From: Paraburkholderia sp. ZP32-5
Lineage (GTDB): Bacteria > Pseudomonadota > Gammaproteobacteria > Burkholderiales > Burkholderiaceae
Direction of reading: 5' to 3'
DNA: 64,000 nt
Assembly (NCBI RefSeq): GCF_021390495.1
Contig: NZ_JAJEJP010000002.1
Span: 310,001 to 374,000, forward strand
The number at the start of each line of letters is the position of its first letter. Within the stretch, counting starts at the first letter, position 1. Made by a program: the position numbers and the translations under genes. Positions 53,348-62,812 of this stretch are shown here, piece by piece. The notes beneath the pieces were generated by a model, which saw only the letters and a program-made list of their open reading frames with translations, did not search any database and had not been told where the DNA came from.

Positions 53348-55564
53348 ATGCAGAAGAAACTATGGCCGGCCGTCGCGATCGCGGCGGCCGTGAGTGTTGC
53401 TGCGCACGCGGAAATCCCCACCTCGCCGCTCGACTTTGCTCCGCTATCGACGGTGCTCAACGCATTCGCATCGGCGGCCGCGCATCGGCGCGCCGAAACG
53501 CTCGTCAACAAGATGACGCTCGACGAGAAGCTGCAATTCATTCACTCGGAGTACGCGATGTCCGCGGTGCCAGGCGGCGGCGCGGGCTATATCCAGGGTG
53601 TGCCGCGACTGGGCATTCCCGATCTGAACATGGTCGACTCCGCAACGGGTTCGGGCAGCACCACGCAGGCGAGCACGACGTTCCCCGCGACGATTGCCGT
53701 CGCTGCAAGCTGGGACCGCGACCTCGCTTCGAACTTCGGCAAGCAGATCGCGATACAGCTGCGTGAACAGGGCTTCGGCATGGGGCTCGGCGGCGGTACG
53801 AACCTGGCGCGTGAACCGCGCGGCGGGCGGCTCTTCGAGTACCTCGGCGAAGACCCGGTGCTCGCCGGCGAAATGCTCGCGGAACGCACTGATGGCACGC
53901 AAAGCCAGAAGGTGATCGCGACGATCAAGCACTACATGGGCAACGAGCAGGAGCATGGCCGCAGCGGAGGCAACAGCCAGATCGACGAACGCACGATGCG
54001 CGAACTCTATCTGCTGCCGTTCGAAATCGCCGCGCGGCGCGCACAGCCGGGCAGCGTGATGTGCAGCTACAACCGCGTGAACGGCACGTATGCGTGCGAG
54101 AACTCGCATATCCTCAACGACGTGCTGAAGAACGACTGGAATTTCCAGGGGCAGGTGCAATCGGATTGGGGCGCGGCGCATAGCACGGCACCCGCGATCA
54201 ACGCCGGTCTCGACGAGGAAGAGGACGTCGGCACGACCGTTTATCTGACGCCGGATGCGGTCAAGCAGGCGATCGCGAACGGTTCGGTGTCGACCGCGCG
54301 TCTGAACGACATGGTCGAGCGCAAGCTGTACGTGATGATTCGCACCGGCGTGATGGACGATCCGCCGAAGGGTGGTGCGACGATCAACTACGCGGCCGCG
54401 AATGCGTTCACGCAGTCGGTCGCCGAGCAATCGATGGTGCTGCTGAAGAACGCGAACAACCAGTTGCCGCTCGCCGCCGGTTCGCTATCGCGGATCGCGG
54501 TGATCGGCGGACACGCGGACGCGGGCATGCTGACGGGCGGCGGTTCGGGCAATACGCGCGATCCGGTGACCGGTGCGTTCTCCGGGTGCGGCGGCCTGCA
54601 GTTCGGCACGACCAATGGCTGCAGCTGGTGGACCAATCCGTGGATCAAACTGAACGTGCCGGTCGTGTCGGCGATTCAGGCACTGGCGCCGAATGCCCAG
54701 GTGAGCTTCGCCGGCAATAGCGATCAGCAGTCGCCGTTCCGTGCGTACACGCAGCAGGAGATCACGCAGGCAGCGACGCTCGCGGCGAACTCCGATGTGG
54801 CGATCGTCGTTGTCGCGCAGCCGGCCGGCGAGGATATCGGCGATCTGACGAGCTTGAGTCTCGCTAACCCGACCAACCAGGACGCGCTCGTCGAAGCGGT
54901 CGCGGCGGCCAATCCGCACACGGTCGTCGTCGTCGAAAGCGGCAACCCGGTGCTGATGCCGTGGAAGGACAGCGTGTCGGCTATCGTCGAAGCGTGGTAT
55001 CCGGGTGAAGCGGGCGGCAAGGCGATCGCGAACGTGCTGTTCGGCAAGGTCAATCCATCCGGCAAGCTGCCCGTCACGTTCCCGATGCATGACCAGGATA
55101 CGCCGACGTGGGGTACGAATGGCGCGTTCCAGACCAACCCCGTGTACTCGGAACAGCTGAACATGGGCTATCGCTGGTACGACGCGAAGAACATCACGCC
55201 GATGTTCGAGTTCGGCTACGGACTGTCGTATACGCACTTCGCGTATTCGGGTCTGTCGGTCGTGCATCTGCCGGGCGGCCTGATCGACGTATCGTTCAAC
55301 GTGCGCAACGACGGCCGCATGGCAGGCGCGGAAGTGCCGCAGGTGTACCTCGGTGTGCCGTATCAGGGTGAGCCGCCGCGTCGTCTGGTGGGTTGGGATA
55401 AGGTCGGTCTCAATCCCGGCGAATCGCGCCGCGTGCATCTGGTCGTGACGCCGCGCATGCAGAGCGTGTGGGATACGACGAACAACCGCTGGCTGTACGT
55501 GCCGGGCAGTACGGTGTACGTCGGTGCGTCGTCGCGCGATATCCGTCTGCAAGGGCATAGCTGA
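53348..55564 (+). CDS. GH3-family beta-glucosidase, exported
   Basis: This 738-aa exo-glycosidase has a Sec signal cleaved near AHA-EIPTS, an N-terminal TIM-barrel domain (IKHYMGNEQEHGR and the nucleophile Asp in VQSDWGAAH, about residue 280), an alpha/beta sandwich (LLKNANNQLPL, VNPSGKLPVTFP) and a C-terminal fibronectin-like domain (FNVRNDGRMAGAEVPQVY). It releases terminal beta-linked glucose or related sugars outside the cytoplasm. GGAGAGACACCT precedes the ATG. Confidence 0.92.
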   Translation: MQKKLWPAVAIAAAVSVAAHAEIPTSPLDFAPLSTVLNAFASAAAHRRAETLVNKMTLDEKLQFIHSEYAMSAVPGGGAGYIQGVPRLGIPDLNMVDSATGSGSTTQASTTFPATIAVAASWDRDLASNFGKQIAIQLREQGFGMGLGGGTNLAREPRGGRLFEYLGEDPVLAGEMLAERTDGTQSQKVIATIKHYMGNEQEHGRSGGNSQIDERTMRELYLLPFEIAARRAQPGSVMCSYNRVNGTYACENSHILNDVLKNDWNFQGQVQSDWGAAHSTAPAINAGLDEEEDVGTTVYLTPDAVKQAIANGSVSTARLNDMVERKLYVMIRTGVMDDPPKGGATINYAAANAFTQSVAEQSMVLLKNANNQLPLAAGSLSRIAVIGGHADAGMLTGGGSGNTRDPVTGAFSGCGGLQFGTTNGCSWWTNPWIKLNVPVVSAIQALAPNAQVSFAGNSDQQSPFRAYTQQEITQAATLAANSDVAIVVVAQPAGEDIGDLTSLSLANPTNQDALVEAVAAANPHTVVVVESGNPVLMPWKDSVSAIVEAWYPGEAGGKAIANVLFGKVNPSGKLPVTFPMHDQDTPTWGTNGAFQTNPVYSEQLNMGYRWYDAKNITPMFEFGYGLSYTHFAYSGLSVVHLPGGLIDVSFNVRNDGRMAGAEVPQVYLGVPYQGEPPRRLVGWDKVGLNPGESRRVHLVVTPRMQSVWDTTNNRWLYVPGSTVYVGASSRDIRLQGHS

Positions 55565-55623
55565 ACAGCGTTGCGATGAGGCGAAGCCGGGCGCGGCAGG
55601 TTGCGCGCCCGGCGCAATGCCGC

Positions 55624-57090
55624 TTACGCTTTGAGCGTGTTCTTGTAGAACTTGCCGTCTTTCATCACGATACGCAGGTTCTGCTCGGGGTTGGCGATCA
55701 GATCGAGATTCTCGAGCGGATTGCCGTCGACGAGCAGCAGATCGGCGTACGCACCTTCTTCGAGTACACCGAGTTTGCGCGGATACGGATTGCGATGACC
55801 GGACATGGCGAGCAGTTGTCCGTTGGTTCCCGTCGCCATGCCCAGTGCTTCCGGCGCGGTGTACCAGCGCTTCATGTGCGCGAGCATCGTGCCCTGACGC
55901 GTGGCGACCGCTTGCGAAAAGATCAGGTCGGTGCCGAACGCGACCTTGATGCCGTGCTTGCGCGCGAGCTTGTACGCGTTGTCGGTGCCGGCCGTGACCT
56001 CCATAAATTTCTCGCGGCTCGCGGGAGCAAGCGGCGCGACGTCGTCTTCGCTCAGGAACGGCTGCATGCTCAACCATGTGCCGTTTTTCGCCATCAACGC
56101 CGCGGTCTTTTCATCCATCAGATGACCGTGTTCGACGCATTGCGCGCCCGCCGCGACCGAGCGTTGAACCGACTCCGGCGTGTACGCATGCACGGTGATA
56201 TAGGTGCCCCAATCCGCCGCCGTTTCGACCGCGGCGCGTAACTGCTTTTCGGTGAAAGTGAGCATGTCGAGCGGACTACGCGGCGTGGAGACACCGCCGC
56301 AGCCAACCATCTTGATCTGCGTCGCGCCCTGAATGAACTGCTCGCGCACCCGCAGACGGACTTCGTCTTCGGTATCGGCGATCGCGCTGCCGCCGTCGCG
56401 CTCCGATTGGCTGACCTGGCTGCTCGTGCGCGGCAATTCGGCCAGCGAACGGAAATCGCCGTGACCGCCGGTGGTCGTGATCATCGCGCCTGACGGATAA
56501 ATGCGCGGTCCGGAAATCATGCCGGCGTCGATCGCCTGCTTCAACGCAAAGGCAGGGCCACCCACATCGCGGATCGTCGTGAAGCCGCGCAATAGCGTGC
56601 GTTCGGCTTCGGCGCTGGCCGCCAGATGCACGAGCGCGATATCGGATTGCAGGATCACCTGAATCGGCAATGCCGCGAGCAGCGCATGCCAGTGCATGTC
56701 GATCATGCCCGGCATCATCACCTTGCCGCCGCAATCGACGAGCGTCTTGCCATCGGTCGCGGCGGGTTGACCCTGGCCGAGCTGACTGATGCTATTGCCC
56801 TCCACGACCATATAGAGGCCATCGCGCAACGTCGACGATTTGCCGTCGAACAGGCGGAAGTTGATGAATAGCACCGGTTTGGCGGGCGCGGTCGGCGGCA
56901 ACGTACTTTGAGCATGGCTGAGTCCGGGCAGCACGACGCTCAGCATCGACGCCGCCAGACCGGCGACAAAGCCGCGGCGCGACAGATCGGCACTGATGCG
57001 GCGGTTCGCGTACTGCGCTTGCGCCTTGTCGCAAAGACATGAAATCGCAGGACTGACTTTTTTGTTGCCGAGGTACTTTCCTGAAGGCAT
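55624..57090 (-). CDS. Tat-exported amidohydrolase
   Basis: This 488-aa metal-dependent hydrolase resembles the one at 48375-49619: GMIDMHWHALLAALP, TTIRDVGGPAFALKQAIDAG, TTTGGHGDFRSL, KMVGCGGVSTP and GTDLIFS. A Tat motif (SRRGFVAG) at about residue 38 exports it. The N-terminal 36 residues before it contain CLC, an unusual cysteine pair. A weak GGTGAG lies close to the start; a later start is possible. It converges on the beta-glucosidase gene. Confidence 0.86.
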   Translation of the reverse strand: MPSGKYLGNKKVSPAISCLCDKAQAQYANRRISADLSRRGFVAGLAASMLSVVLPGLSHAQSTLPPTAPAKPVLFINFRLFDGKSSTLRDGLYMVVEGNSISQLGQGQPAATDGKTLVDCGGKVMMPGMIDMHWHALLAALPIQVILQSDIALVHLAASAEAERTLLRGFTTIRDVGGPAFALKQAIDAGMISGPRIYPSGAMITTTGGHGDFRSLAELPRTSSQVSQSERDGGSAIADTEDEVRLRVREQFIQGATQIKMVGCGGVSTPRSPLDMLTFTEKQLRAAVETAADWGTYITVHAYTPESVQRSVAAGAQCVEHGHLMDEKTAALMAKNGTWLSMQPFLSEDDVAPLAPASREKFMEVTAGTDNAYKLARKHGIKVAFGTDLIFSQAVATRQGTMLAHMKRWYTAPEALGMATGTNGQLLAMSGHRNPYPRKLGVLEEGAYADLLLVDGNPLENLDLIANPEQNLRIVMKDGKFYKNTLKA

Positions 57091-57729
57091 AGCTCACCCG
57101 TAACGTAGATCACCGTGCATCGAAAGCCGCCGCCGGACGACAACCTGCGGCGAAGTGTGTCAATCGAGAGCAAGAGTATCGCCTGCGCCCAGGCATGGCA
57201 AATTACATTGCAAGTGAACAATTGTGAACTCGCAACGCGAAACTCTTTTCCATTAAAGCCGTGATATGAGAGTGACCCGCTATATCAGCACGACCTTGTT
57301 GCGTAATTGCCCTATTACAGCAATCAATTAAAAAAAATCTGCTTGCGACTGCTGAAATAAACGGGCTATGCTCATGCCACTCACGAAGCCCGTGAACCTC
57401 CCGGAAAAGGCGGCACAGGCAACCGTATCAAGGCGGCAGGATGGTTCGGACGAACGTCACAGCGAGGCTGTTGCAGTGCGCAACAGTGCTATGTGTATCG
57501 CGATCGTTAATCTTTTCGGCACTGGTCGGCCGCGTAGTCCTGTCGCAGCGTCATATTTGTCACATTATCGTGAACTTATTGGTGAACGCATCTTTGTGGC
57601 ACTCCGTATTTCCAATAAGAACAACCATCCATTCGGCATTCAGTTCTTACCCCGTATCGGCATTGCGCAATAAGCGTCGGGACCGGCGCTATGACATCTG
57701 TCCTGCTTATTTTTCACGGAGAAACCAAG
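57091..57729. other. Intergenic region upstream of MipA/OmpV gene
   Basis: This 640-bp gap holds a good promoter TTGCGA (57343-57348), 17-bp spacer, TATGCT (57366-57371), implying an approximately 350-nt leader for the downstream porin gene. Small overlapping open frames (57368-57673, 57441-57737) lack motifs and are not called. An A-rich tract lies near 57330-57337. Confidence 0.5.
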
Positions 57730-58596
57730 ATGAATGACGTATCAATGCCGCGTGTGATCAAGGTGCTGGCCGGCGCCGCGTTGTCGATGTTTGCCGTTGC
57801 CGCAATGGCGGAGGATACGCTTGGCCTGTCCGAAAGCCTGTTTTCCATCGGCGCGCCGGAAATCACCGAGGCGCCCGCTCCGAATGCGAGCCCGTGGCAC
57901 TTTTCGGTCGGCGCCGGTGTGGTGAACATGCCGAAGTTTCCCGGTTCGAGCGGCACCAAATGGGAAGTGCTGCCCGTGGTGAGTGCCAACTACGACCGCT
58001 TCTTTATCGGCGCGAATCCGGACGCGGCGTCGGCGCTGGCACTCGGCGCCTATCTGTATCGCGACAGTAACTGGCGTGTCGGCGCAGCCATTACTTACGA
58101 TTTCATTCAGCCGCGCAGCGAGTCGGACGATTCGCGGTTGCGCGGGCTCGGCGACGTGAAGCGGACCGCGCACGCCGAACTGTTCGGTGTTTATACCTAT
58201 CAGTTCATTACGGCGCGCGCGAGCGTTTTGACCGATATCGCCGGCAACGATCGCGGCACCGTCGCGACATTCGATCTGCTCGGCCGCTATCAACCGATTC
58301 CGCAACTGACGTTGACTGCCGGACCAGGGCTCACATGGGCGAGCAGCAAATACAACGAAACCTATTTCGGCGTGAACTCCGAGCAAAGCGCGCGTTCCGG
58401 ATTGCCAACGTATTCGGCCGGCTCCGGTTTGAACCAGTTGCGCTTCTCGTTGAACGGCGCTTACCGGATTGCACCGCGTTGGAACATCGGCGCGAGCGTG
58501 TCGTTCGCGTGGCTGCGCGGCGATGCAACCGACAGCCCGATCACCGAGAAGACCAGTCAGATCACCTATGGCCTGTTCTGCAATTACCTCTTCTAA
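57730..58596 (+). CDS. MipA/OmpV-family outer-membrane protein
   Basis: This 288-aa beta-barrel has a Sec signal ending AMA-ED, then the family opening (FSVGAGVVNMPKFPGSSGTKW) and alternating strands to the end (QITYGLFCNYLF, terminal Phe). Family members are linked to murein or stress responses, with no fixed role. The ATG at 57730 starts the signal peptide. A terminator follows. Confidence 0.9.
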   Translation: MNDVSMPRVIKVLAGAALSMFAVAAMAEDTLGLSESLFSIGAPEITEAPAPNASPWHFSVGAGVVNMPKFPGSSGTKWEVLPVVSANYDRFFIGANPDAASALALGAYLYRDSNWRVGAAITYDFIQPRSESDDSRLRGLGDVKRTAHAELFGVYTYQFITARASVLTDIAGNDRGTVATFDLLGRYQPIPQLTLTAGPGLTWASSKYNETYFGVNSEQSARSGLPTYSAGSGLNQLRFSLNGAYRIAPRWNIGASVSFAWLRGDATDSPITEKTSQITYGLFCNYLF

Positions 58597-58653
58597 GCAG
58601 AAGTAGTGAAGGCGTTCGCGCGAAAGCGTGACGCGTGCGCGCCCGCAAAGATT

Positions 58654-58696
58654 AAAGCCCACATGAACCGATAGCTCAGGTACATGTGGGCTTTTT
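58654..58696 (+). terminator. Rho-independent terminator of the MipA gene
   Basis: AAAGCCCACATG (58654-58665) pairs with CATGTGGGCTTT (58683-58694), a 12-bp perfect stem with a 17-base loop, ending in five Ts. Confidence 0.85.
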
Positions 58697-58753
58697 CATT
58701 GAGTGAGCAGTGAAGCTCGCTCTATTGGACGCATGGCTCATGCCCATGCAACA

Positions 58754-59293
58754 TCAACTCTTCTGTGCGAGCAGTTCCTGAATCTTCGCTTCGGTCTGCG
58801 CATAGGCGCCTTCACCGAAGTGCGAGTAGACGATCTGTCCTTTCTTGTCGATCAGATAGAACGCGGGCCAGTACTGGTTGTTATAGGCACTCCACGTCGC
58901 GTACTGATTGTCCTGCGCAACCGGATAAGTAATGCCGAGCCGCTTCAGCGCAGTCTTCACGTTGCCGGTGTCACGCTCGAACGGATACTCGGGCGTGTGG
59001 ACGCCGATCACCGTGAGCCCCTGATCCTTGTACTTCTGATTCCAGCTCTTCACATACGGCAGCGTGTTCAGGCAATTGATGCAGCTATAGGTCCAGAAGT
59101 CGATCAGCACCACCTTGCCGCGCAATTGCTGCAGATTCAGCGGCTCGCTATTGAGCCACTGCGCGATGCCGGTAAGTTCCGGCGCGACCGGACCGCTTTG
59201 CGGCGGCGCGGCGACGGCGGCAGTATTTGCTCCGATGACCGCGCAGGCGGCGAACGCGGTGGAAAGCGCGAAGGTTTTGAATCGGGCGATCAT
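58754..59293 (-). CDS. Periplasmic TlpA/DipZ-like thioredoxin
   Basis: This 179-aa protein has a Sec signal cleaved near AVAA and a thioredoxin fold with the active site WTYSCINCLNTLP (CxxC, about residue 70) and GVHTPEYPFE. It reduces or exchanges periplasmic disulfides. It begins one base after the stop of the CcdA-like gene, which presumably feeds it electrons across the membrane. Confidence 0.9.
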   Translation of the reverse strand: MIARFKTFALSTAFAACAVIGANTAAVAAPPQSGPVAPELTGIAQWLNSEPLNLQQLRGKVVLIDFWTYSCINCLNTLPYVKSWNQKYKDQGLTVIGVHTPEYPFERDTGNVKTALKRLGITYPVAQDNQYATWSAYNNQYWPAFYLIDKKGQIVYSHFGEGAYAQTEAKIQELLAQKS

Positions 59294-59294
59294 G

Positions 59295-60023
59295 TCAGAG
59301 TCCTTTGAGTGACGGGAAAAAGGCGGCGAGCCGCGCGTACAGCAGCACGTCGTATTGCAGATAGATGGCGAGTGCGGTCAGCATCACCAGTACGCCGAAG
59401 ATCTGTTGCAGGCGTTGCGCGTGACGTGACACCACGCGTACATGGCGGGTCACGTAATGTCCGCCGTAGATGATCGCGAGCATCGGAATGGCCGCGCCGA
59501 GCGCATATAACGTGAGCAGCAGCGCCGACCAGCCGAAATCCTGTGCTTTCACCACCAGCACCAGAATCGATGCCAGCACCGGTCCCGCGCACGGTGTCCA
59601 CACCGCGCCGAGCGACATGCCGAGCACGAAGCCGCCGGCGTTGCCGGTGCCAGGCTGGGTACCTGCCGGAGTGCCCGGTGCAATAGCCGCGCCGATGCGT
59701 TCGAGCGGCGCTTGCAGTTGCGCGACGAGCCAGTCGTAAGGGCGCGGCCATAGGCGCAGCAGGCCGGATAGCGCGAGCAATGCGATGCCGGTATTACGCA
59801 GTGCCTGCTGCGCGATATGCACGGTGCTGGACACCGCGCCGAGCAGCAACGCAAAAGACGCGAAGCTCAGAATGAAGCCGGCGACGATAAAGAGCGGCCG
59901 TGTGCGGCTTGGTTGTTCGACGGAGGTGCCGAGCAGGATCGGCATGACCGGCAGCACGCAGGGCGACGCGATCGTCAGCAAACCGGCGAGCAGAGCGAGC
60001 GGCGTTTCTAGAGTGCTGTGCAT
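59295..60023 (-). CDS. CcdA/DsbD-like thiol electron-transfer membrane protein
   Basis: This 242-aa protein has about six helices with redox cysteines in SPCVLPVMPILLG (helix 1) and WTPCAGPVLAS (helix 4), as in CcdA. It carries reducing equivalents from cytoplasmic thioredoxin to the periplasmic partner encoded next. The ATG at 60023 follows GGAGCG; the upstream open frame lacks support. Confidence 0.88.
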   Translation of the reverse strand: MHSTLETPLALLAGLLTIASPCVLPVMPILLGTSVEQPSRTRPLFIVAGFILSFASFALLLGAVSSTVHIAQQALRNTGIALLALSGLLRLWPRPYDWLVAQLQAPLERIGAAIAPGTPAGTQPGTGNAGGFVLGMSLGAVWTPCAGPVLASILVLVVKAQDFGWSALLLTLYALGAAIPMLAIIYGGHYVTRHVRVVSRHAQRLQQIFGVLVMLTALAIYLQYDVLLYARLAAFFPSLKGL

Positions 60024-60191
60024 GGTGGGCGCTCCGTTGGCTGGTATGGCCGTATTGGAACGCCCGCGCGTATCTGGTTTATGTCTGCGCAGATGGCAAT
60101 ATGCAAGCTTTTGTGTCTGCGTATAGCGTGGATACACTACGACACAATTCGATGGATGCGCTTGTTTGCGCGACTACCGGTGGGGCCTTTT

Positions 60192-60223
60192 TATGTACAT
60201 GTGCGTGCGCGTGCGTATGTGCG
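60192..60223. repeat. 32-bp alternating pyrimidine-purine tract
   Basis: Every step from 60192 to 60223 alternates pyrimidine and purine, with many CG and TG steps (Z-DNA-prone). It begins directly after the LysR stop and lies about 170 bp upstream of the CcdA-like start (both minus). Confidence 0.8.
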
Positions 60224-61171
60224 TTAGCGTGTTTTGCGCTTTCGCGTCGCATTTGATTTGGAAGCCGAGAACATCGGCATACGCTCCTGAATCCAGCGCA
60301 GCAATTCGAGCGGTCCCGGTGCGAGCGGCCGACCGGTTTTCACCAGCACGCGCGCATGCGCGCCTGAGAACAGCGGATGATCGATCGGCACCGTCGTCAA
60401 TTCGCCGCTCGCAATTTCCCGGTAGGCGGCAAATTCGCCGATCAGCGTCATGTAGTTGTCAGCGGTCACGAAGCGCTTCAAGGCACTGAGCGAGTTGGTC
60501 GTCAGCGTCGCGCGAATCGACATGTTCTCGGCCAACTCGGTCATCTTGATCACGTGGCCGATCCCAAACGTGGGCGGCATCAGTGCCAGCGGATAGGCAC
60601 GCAGATCGTCGAGCGTCGCGGGCTTCTTTCTTTTCGCAAGCGGATGATCGCTTCTCAACAGCAGGACGACCGGCTGCAGCGAACTCGCGCGATGTTCGAT
60701 ACGCGGATGAGGCGGTGGATTGTAGGCGAGCCCGATATGAGTGCGGCTTTCGGCGACGTCTTCCTGAATCGCATCCACCGCGAGCATATCGAGGCCGATT
60801 TCGAGTTCGGGATATTGGGCGCAGAATGGCGCGAGTACTTCGTCGACCAGTACATCGACGAAGCCTTCGCTGACGGCGAGCCGGATTTGCCCTCGCTGAA
60901 GGCCTTTTAGCGCATGCAGCTGATCTTCGAGCTTTTCCTGCTGTGAGCGATAGCCGCGCCAGAATTCGAGCAGATGCGTTGCGGCTTCGGTGGGTTTGAC
61001 GCCGCGCGGCTGCCGCTCGAACAGTACCGCGCCGAGTTCGTCTTCGAGCAGCTTGATCTGCCGCGTAATTACCGATGGCGACGTATTGATGCTTTCGGCG
61101 GCACCGCGAATGGTGCCGTGCGTGAGCACCTCGTTGAAATACCGAAGACGTTGCTGATTGATCTCTCGCAT
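60224..61171 (-). CDS. LysR-family transcriptional regulator
   Basis: This 315-aa regulator has an N-terminal LysR helix-turn-helix ([21 protein letters not shown]) and an effector domain. Its last residues are strongly basic ([10 protein letters not shown]). It diverges from a Tat-exported hydrolase gene 271 bp away and probably controls it. The inducer is unknown. Confidence 0.9.
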   Translation of the reverse strand: MREINQQRLRYFNEVLTHGTIRGAAESINTSPSVITRQIKLLEDELGAVLFERQPRGVKPTEAATHLLEFWRGYRSQQEKLEDQLHALKGLQRGQIRLAVSEGFVDVLVDEVLAPFCAQYPELEIGLDMLAVDAIQEDVAESRTHIGLAYNPPPHPRIEHRASSLQPVVLLLRSDHPLAKRKKPATLDDLRAYPLALMPPTFGIGHVIKMTELAENMSIRATLTTNSLSALKRFVTADNYMTLIGEFAAYREIASGELTTVPIDHPLFSGAHARVLVKTGRPLAPGPLELLRWIQERMPMFSASKSNATRKRKTR

Positions 61172-61195
61172 ATTATTGGCCGACTACGGTTAGTG

Positions 61196-61214
61196 CGTTG
61201 CTCTTAAAGCAACG
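61196..61214. promoter_or_regulatory. Inverted repeat between LysR and hydrolase genes
   Basis: CGTTGCT (61196-61202) and AGCAACG (61208-61214) are perfect 7-bp arms 5 bp apart, 25 bp upstream of the LysR start. A further AGTTGCTCTTGC copy follows nearby. A LysR or autoregulatory site is plausible. Confidence 0.5.
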
Positions 61215-61442
61215 ATATGTGAACTTAGTTGCTCTTGCTGTCAAGGGCTTGCACTGTCACTATTCAACTCAAGCGTTGCGACAGCGGTCAAGCAGCGAAC
61301 AGCCGTGCCGCCGTCGAAGCATGCGGATTTTCATATTCGCTTCATTCGTTCGATTCCATCGCCTTGTATGTCCGTTCTGTTCGCACAGCGGTTTGCGTGC
61401 GTCTGCGCGAGGCTTCGCATCACCTGATTAAGGAGAACAACC

Positions 61443-62486
61443 ATGTCGGATCAGATCAATAGCCGGCGCCGTCGCTTTCTCGGCACGACCGTCGCGGGTC
61501 TCAGCCTGCTCGAATTGGGATTGGGCGGACTCGCGCACGCACAGTCGGCCGGCACGAGCGGTAATGCGCAAGCGGGCTCGCGTGTCGCGTCGTTCGAGAA
61601 TATTCGCTCGATCAAGGCCGGCACACTCGACATCAGCTATGCGGAGGCGGGGCCGCAAAACGGTCCAGTGGTCATTCTGCTGCATGGCTGGCCGTACGAC
61701 ATCTATAGCTTCGCCGACGTGACGCCGCTGCTGACGGCAGCCGGCTATCGCGTGATCGTGCCTTATCTGCGCGGCTATGGAGGCACGCGTTTTCTGTCGG
61801 CGGATACGCCGCGCAACGGTCAACAGTCGGTGGTCGCGGTCGACATCATCAATCTGATGGACGCACTGAAGATCGACAAGGCGGTGCTCGGCGGTTTCGA
61901 TTGGGGCGCGCGCACGGTGAACATCATCGCGGCGCTGTGGCCGCAGCGTTGCAAGGCCATGGTGTCGGTGAGCGGTTATCTGATCGGCAGCCCTGAGGCG
62001 AACCGCGCGCCGTTGCCGCCGCAGGCCGAACTGACCTGGTGGTATCAGTTCTATTTCGCCACGGAGCGCGGCCGTGCCGGTTATGAAGCGAACCGTCACG
62101 ACTTCAACAAGCTGATCTGGCATACCGCCTCGCCGAAGTGGAATTTCGACGACGCCACGTTCGAGCGCAGCGCCGAATCGTTCAATAATCCGGACCATGT
62201 CGCGGTGGTGATTCACAACTATCGTTGGCGCTTGGGGCTCGCTCAGGGCGAGTCGCAATACGACGAACTCGAAAAGCGGCTGGCCGCCGCGCCGACGATC
62301 GCGGTGCCGACCATCACGATGGAAGGCGATGCGAACGGTGCCGCGCATCCTGCCCCGGCAGCATACGCGAAGAAGTTTACCGGCAAGTATCAGCATCGCG
62401 ACATCAGCGGCGGCATTGGTCACAACCTGCCGCAGGAAGCGCCGAAGGCGTTTGCGCAAGCTATTCTGGACGTCACGCGTCTTTGA
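61443..62486 (+). CDS. Tat-exported alpha/beta hydrolase, epoxide-hydrolase-like
   Basis: This 347-aa protein has a Tat motif SRRRRFLG, cleavage near AHAQ, and the alpha/beta-hydrolase fold with HGWP (oxyanion hole), the nucleophile in GGFDWGAR (Asp, about residue 155) and GGIGHNLPQE at the catalytic-histidine loop. Asp as nucleophile points to an epoxide hydrolase or haloalkane dehalogenase-type chemistry. GGAGAACAACC precedes the ATG. A terminator follows. Confidence 0.9.
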   Translation: MSDQINSRRRRFLGTTVAGLSLLELGLGGLAHAQSAGTSGNAQAGSRVASFENIRSIKAGTLDISYAEAGPQNGPVVILLHGWPYDIYSFADVTPLLTAAGYRVIVPYLRGYGGTRFLSADTPRNGQQSVVAVDIINLMDALKIDKAVLGGFDWGARTVNIIAALWPQRCKAMVSVSGYLIGSPEANRAPLPPQAELTWWYQFYFATERGRAGYEANRHDFNKLIWHTASPKWNFDDATFERSAESFNNPDHVAVVIHNYRWRLGLAQGESQYDELEKRLAAAPTIAVPTITMEGDANGAAHPAPAAYAKKFTGKYQHRDISGGIGHNLPQEAPKAFAQAILDVTRL

Positions 62487-62525
62487 TCGGCGGGCGCTTG
62501 CGCCCGGGTCGTTTCGCTCACCGTA

Positions 62526-62561
62526 GCCCCAGCAACCGAATTTCGGCTGCTGGGGTTTTTT
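62526..62561 (+). terminator. Rho-independent terminator of the hydrolase gene
   Basis: CCCCAGCA-A-CCGAA pairs with TTCGG-C-TGCTGGGG (62527-62555), with one mismatch, followed by six Ts. The rest of the 62487-62812 gap contains no supported gene. Confidence 0.85.
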
Positions 62562-62812
62562 CATGGACCGCGTGCAAGGCACACGCGAAAGCGCTCTTTG
62601 TATCGCAATGTATCCATCCGGTACACAGACAAACACGCTTGCATAAACGGGGGGTAACGAAAACATTGCGGATACGTTGGCGCGTTCAAATGTCGTCACG
62701 CAAGGTTGATTCGCAACGTTGCGTGAATCAGGCGGGACATGAACGCGTATCGATATCGACGGCTTCATGTTTCGCTCAGTCCTTGATCCTTCAATGCTGA
62801 AACCGGAGAAAC

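Noticed and set aside
57368..57737. Small plus-strand frames in the MipA leader
   Set aside because: Two overlapping frames without motif, each as likely as chance in this region.
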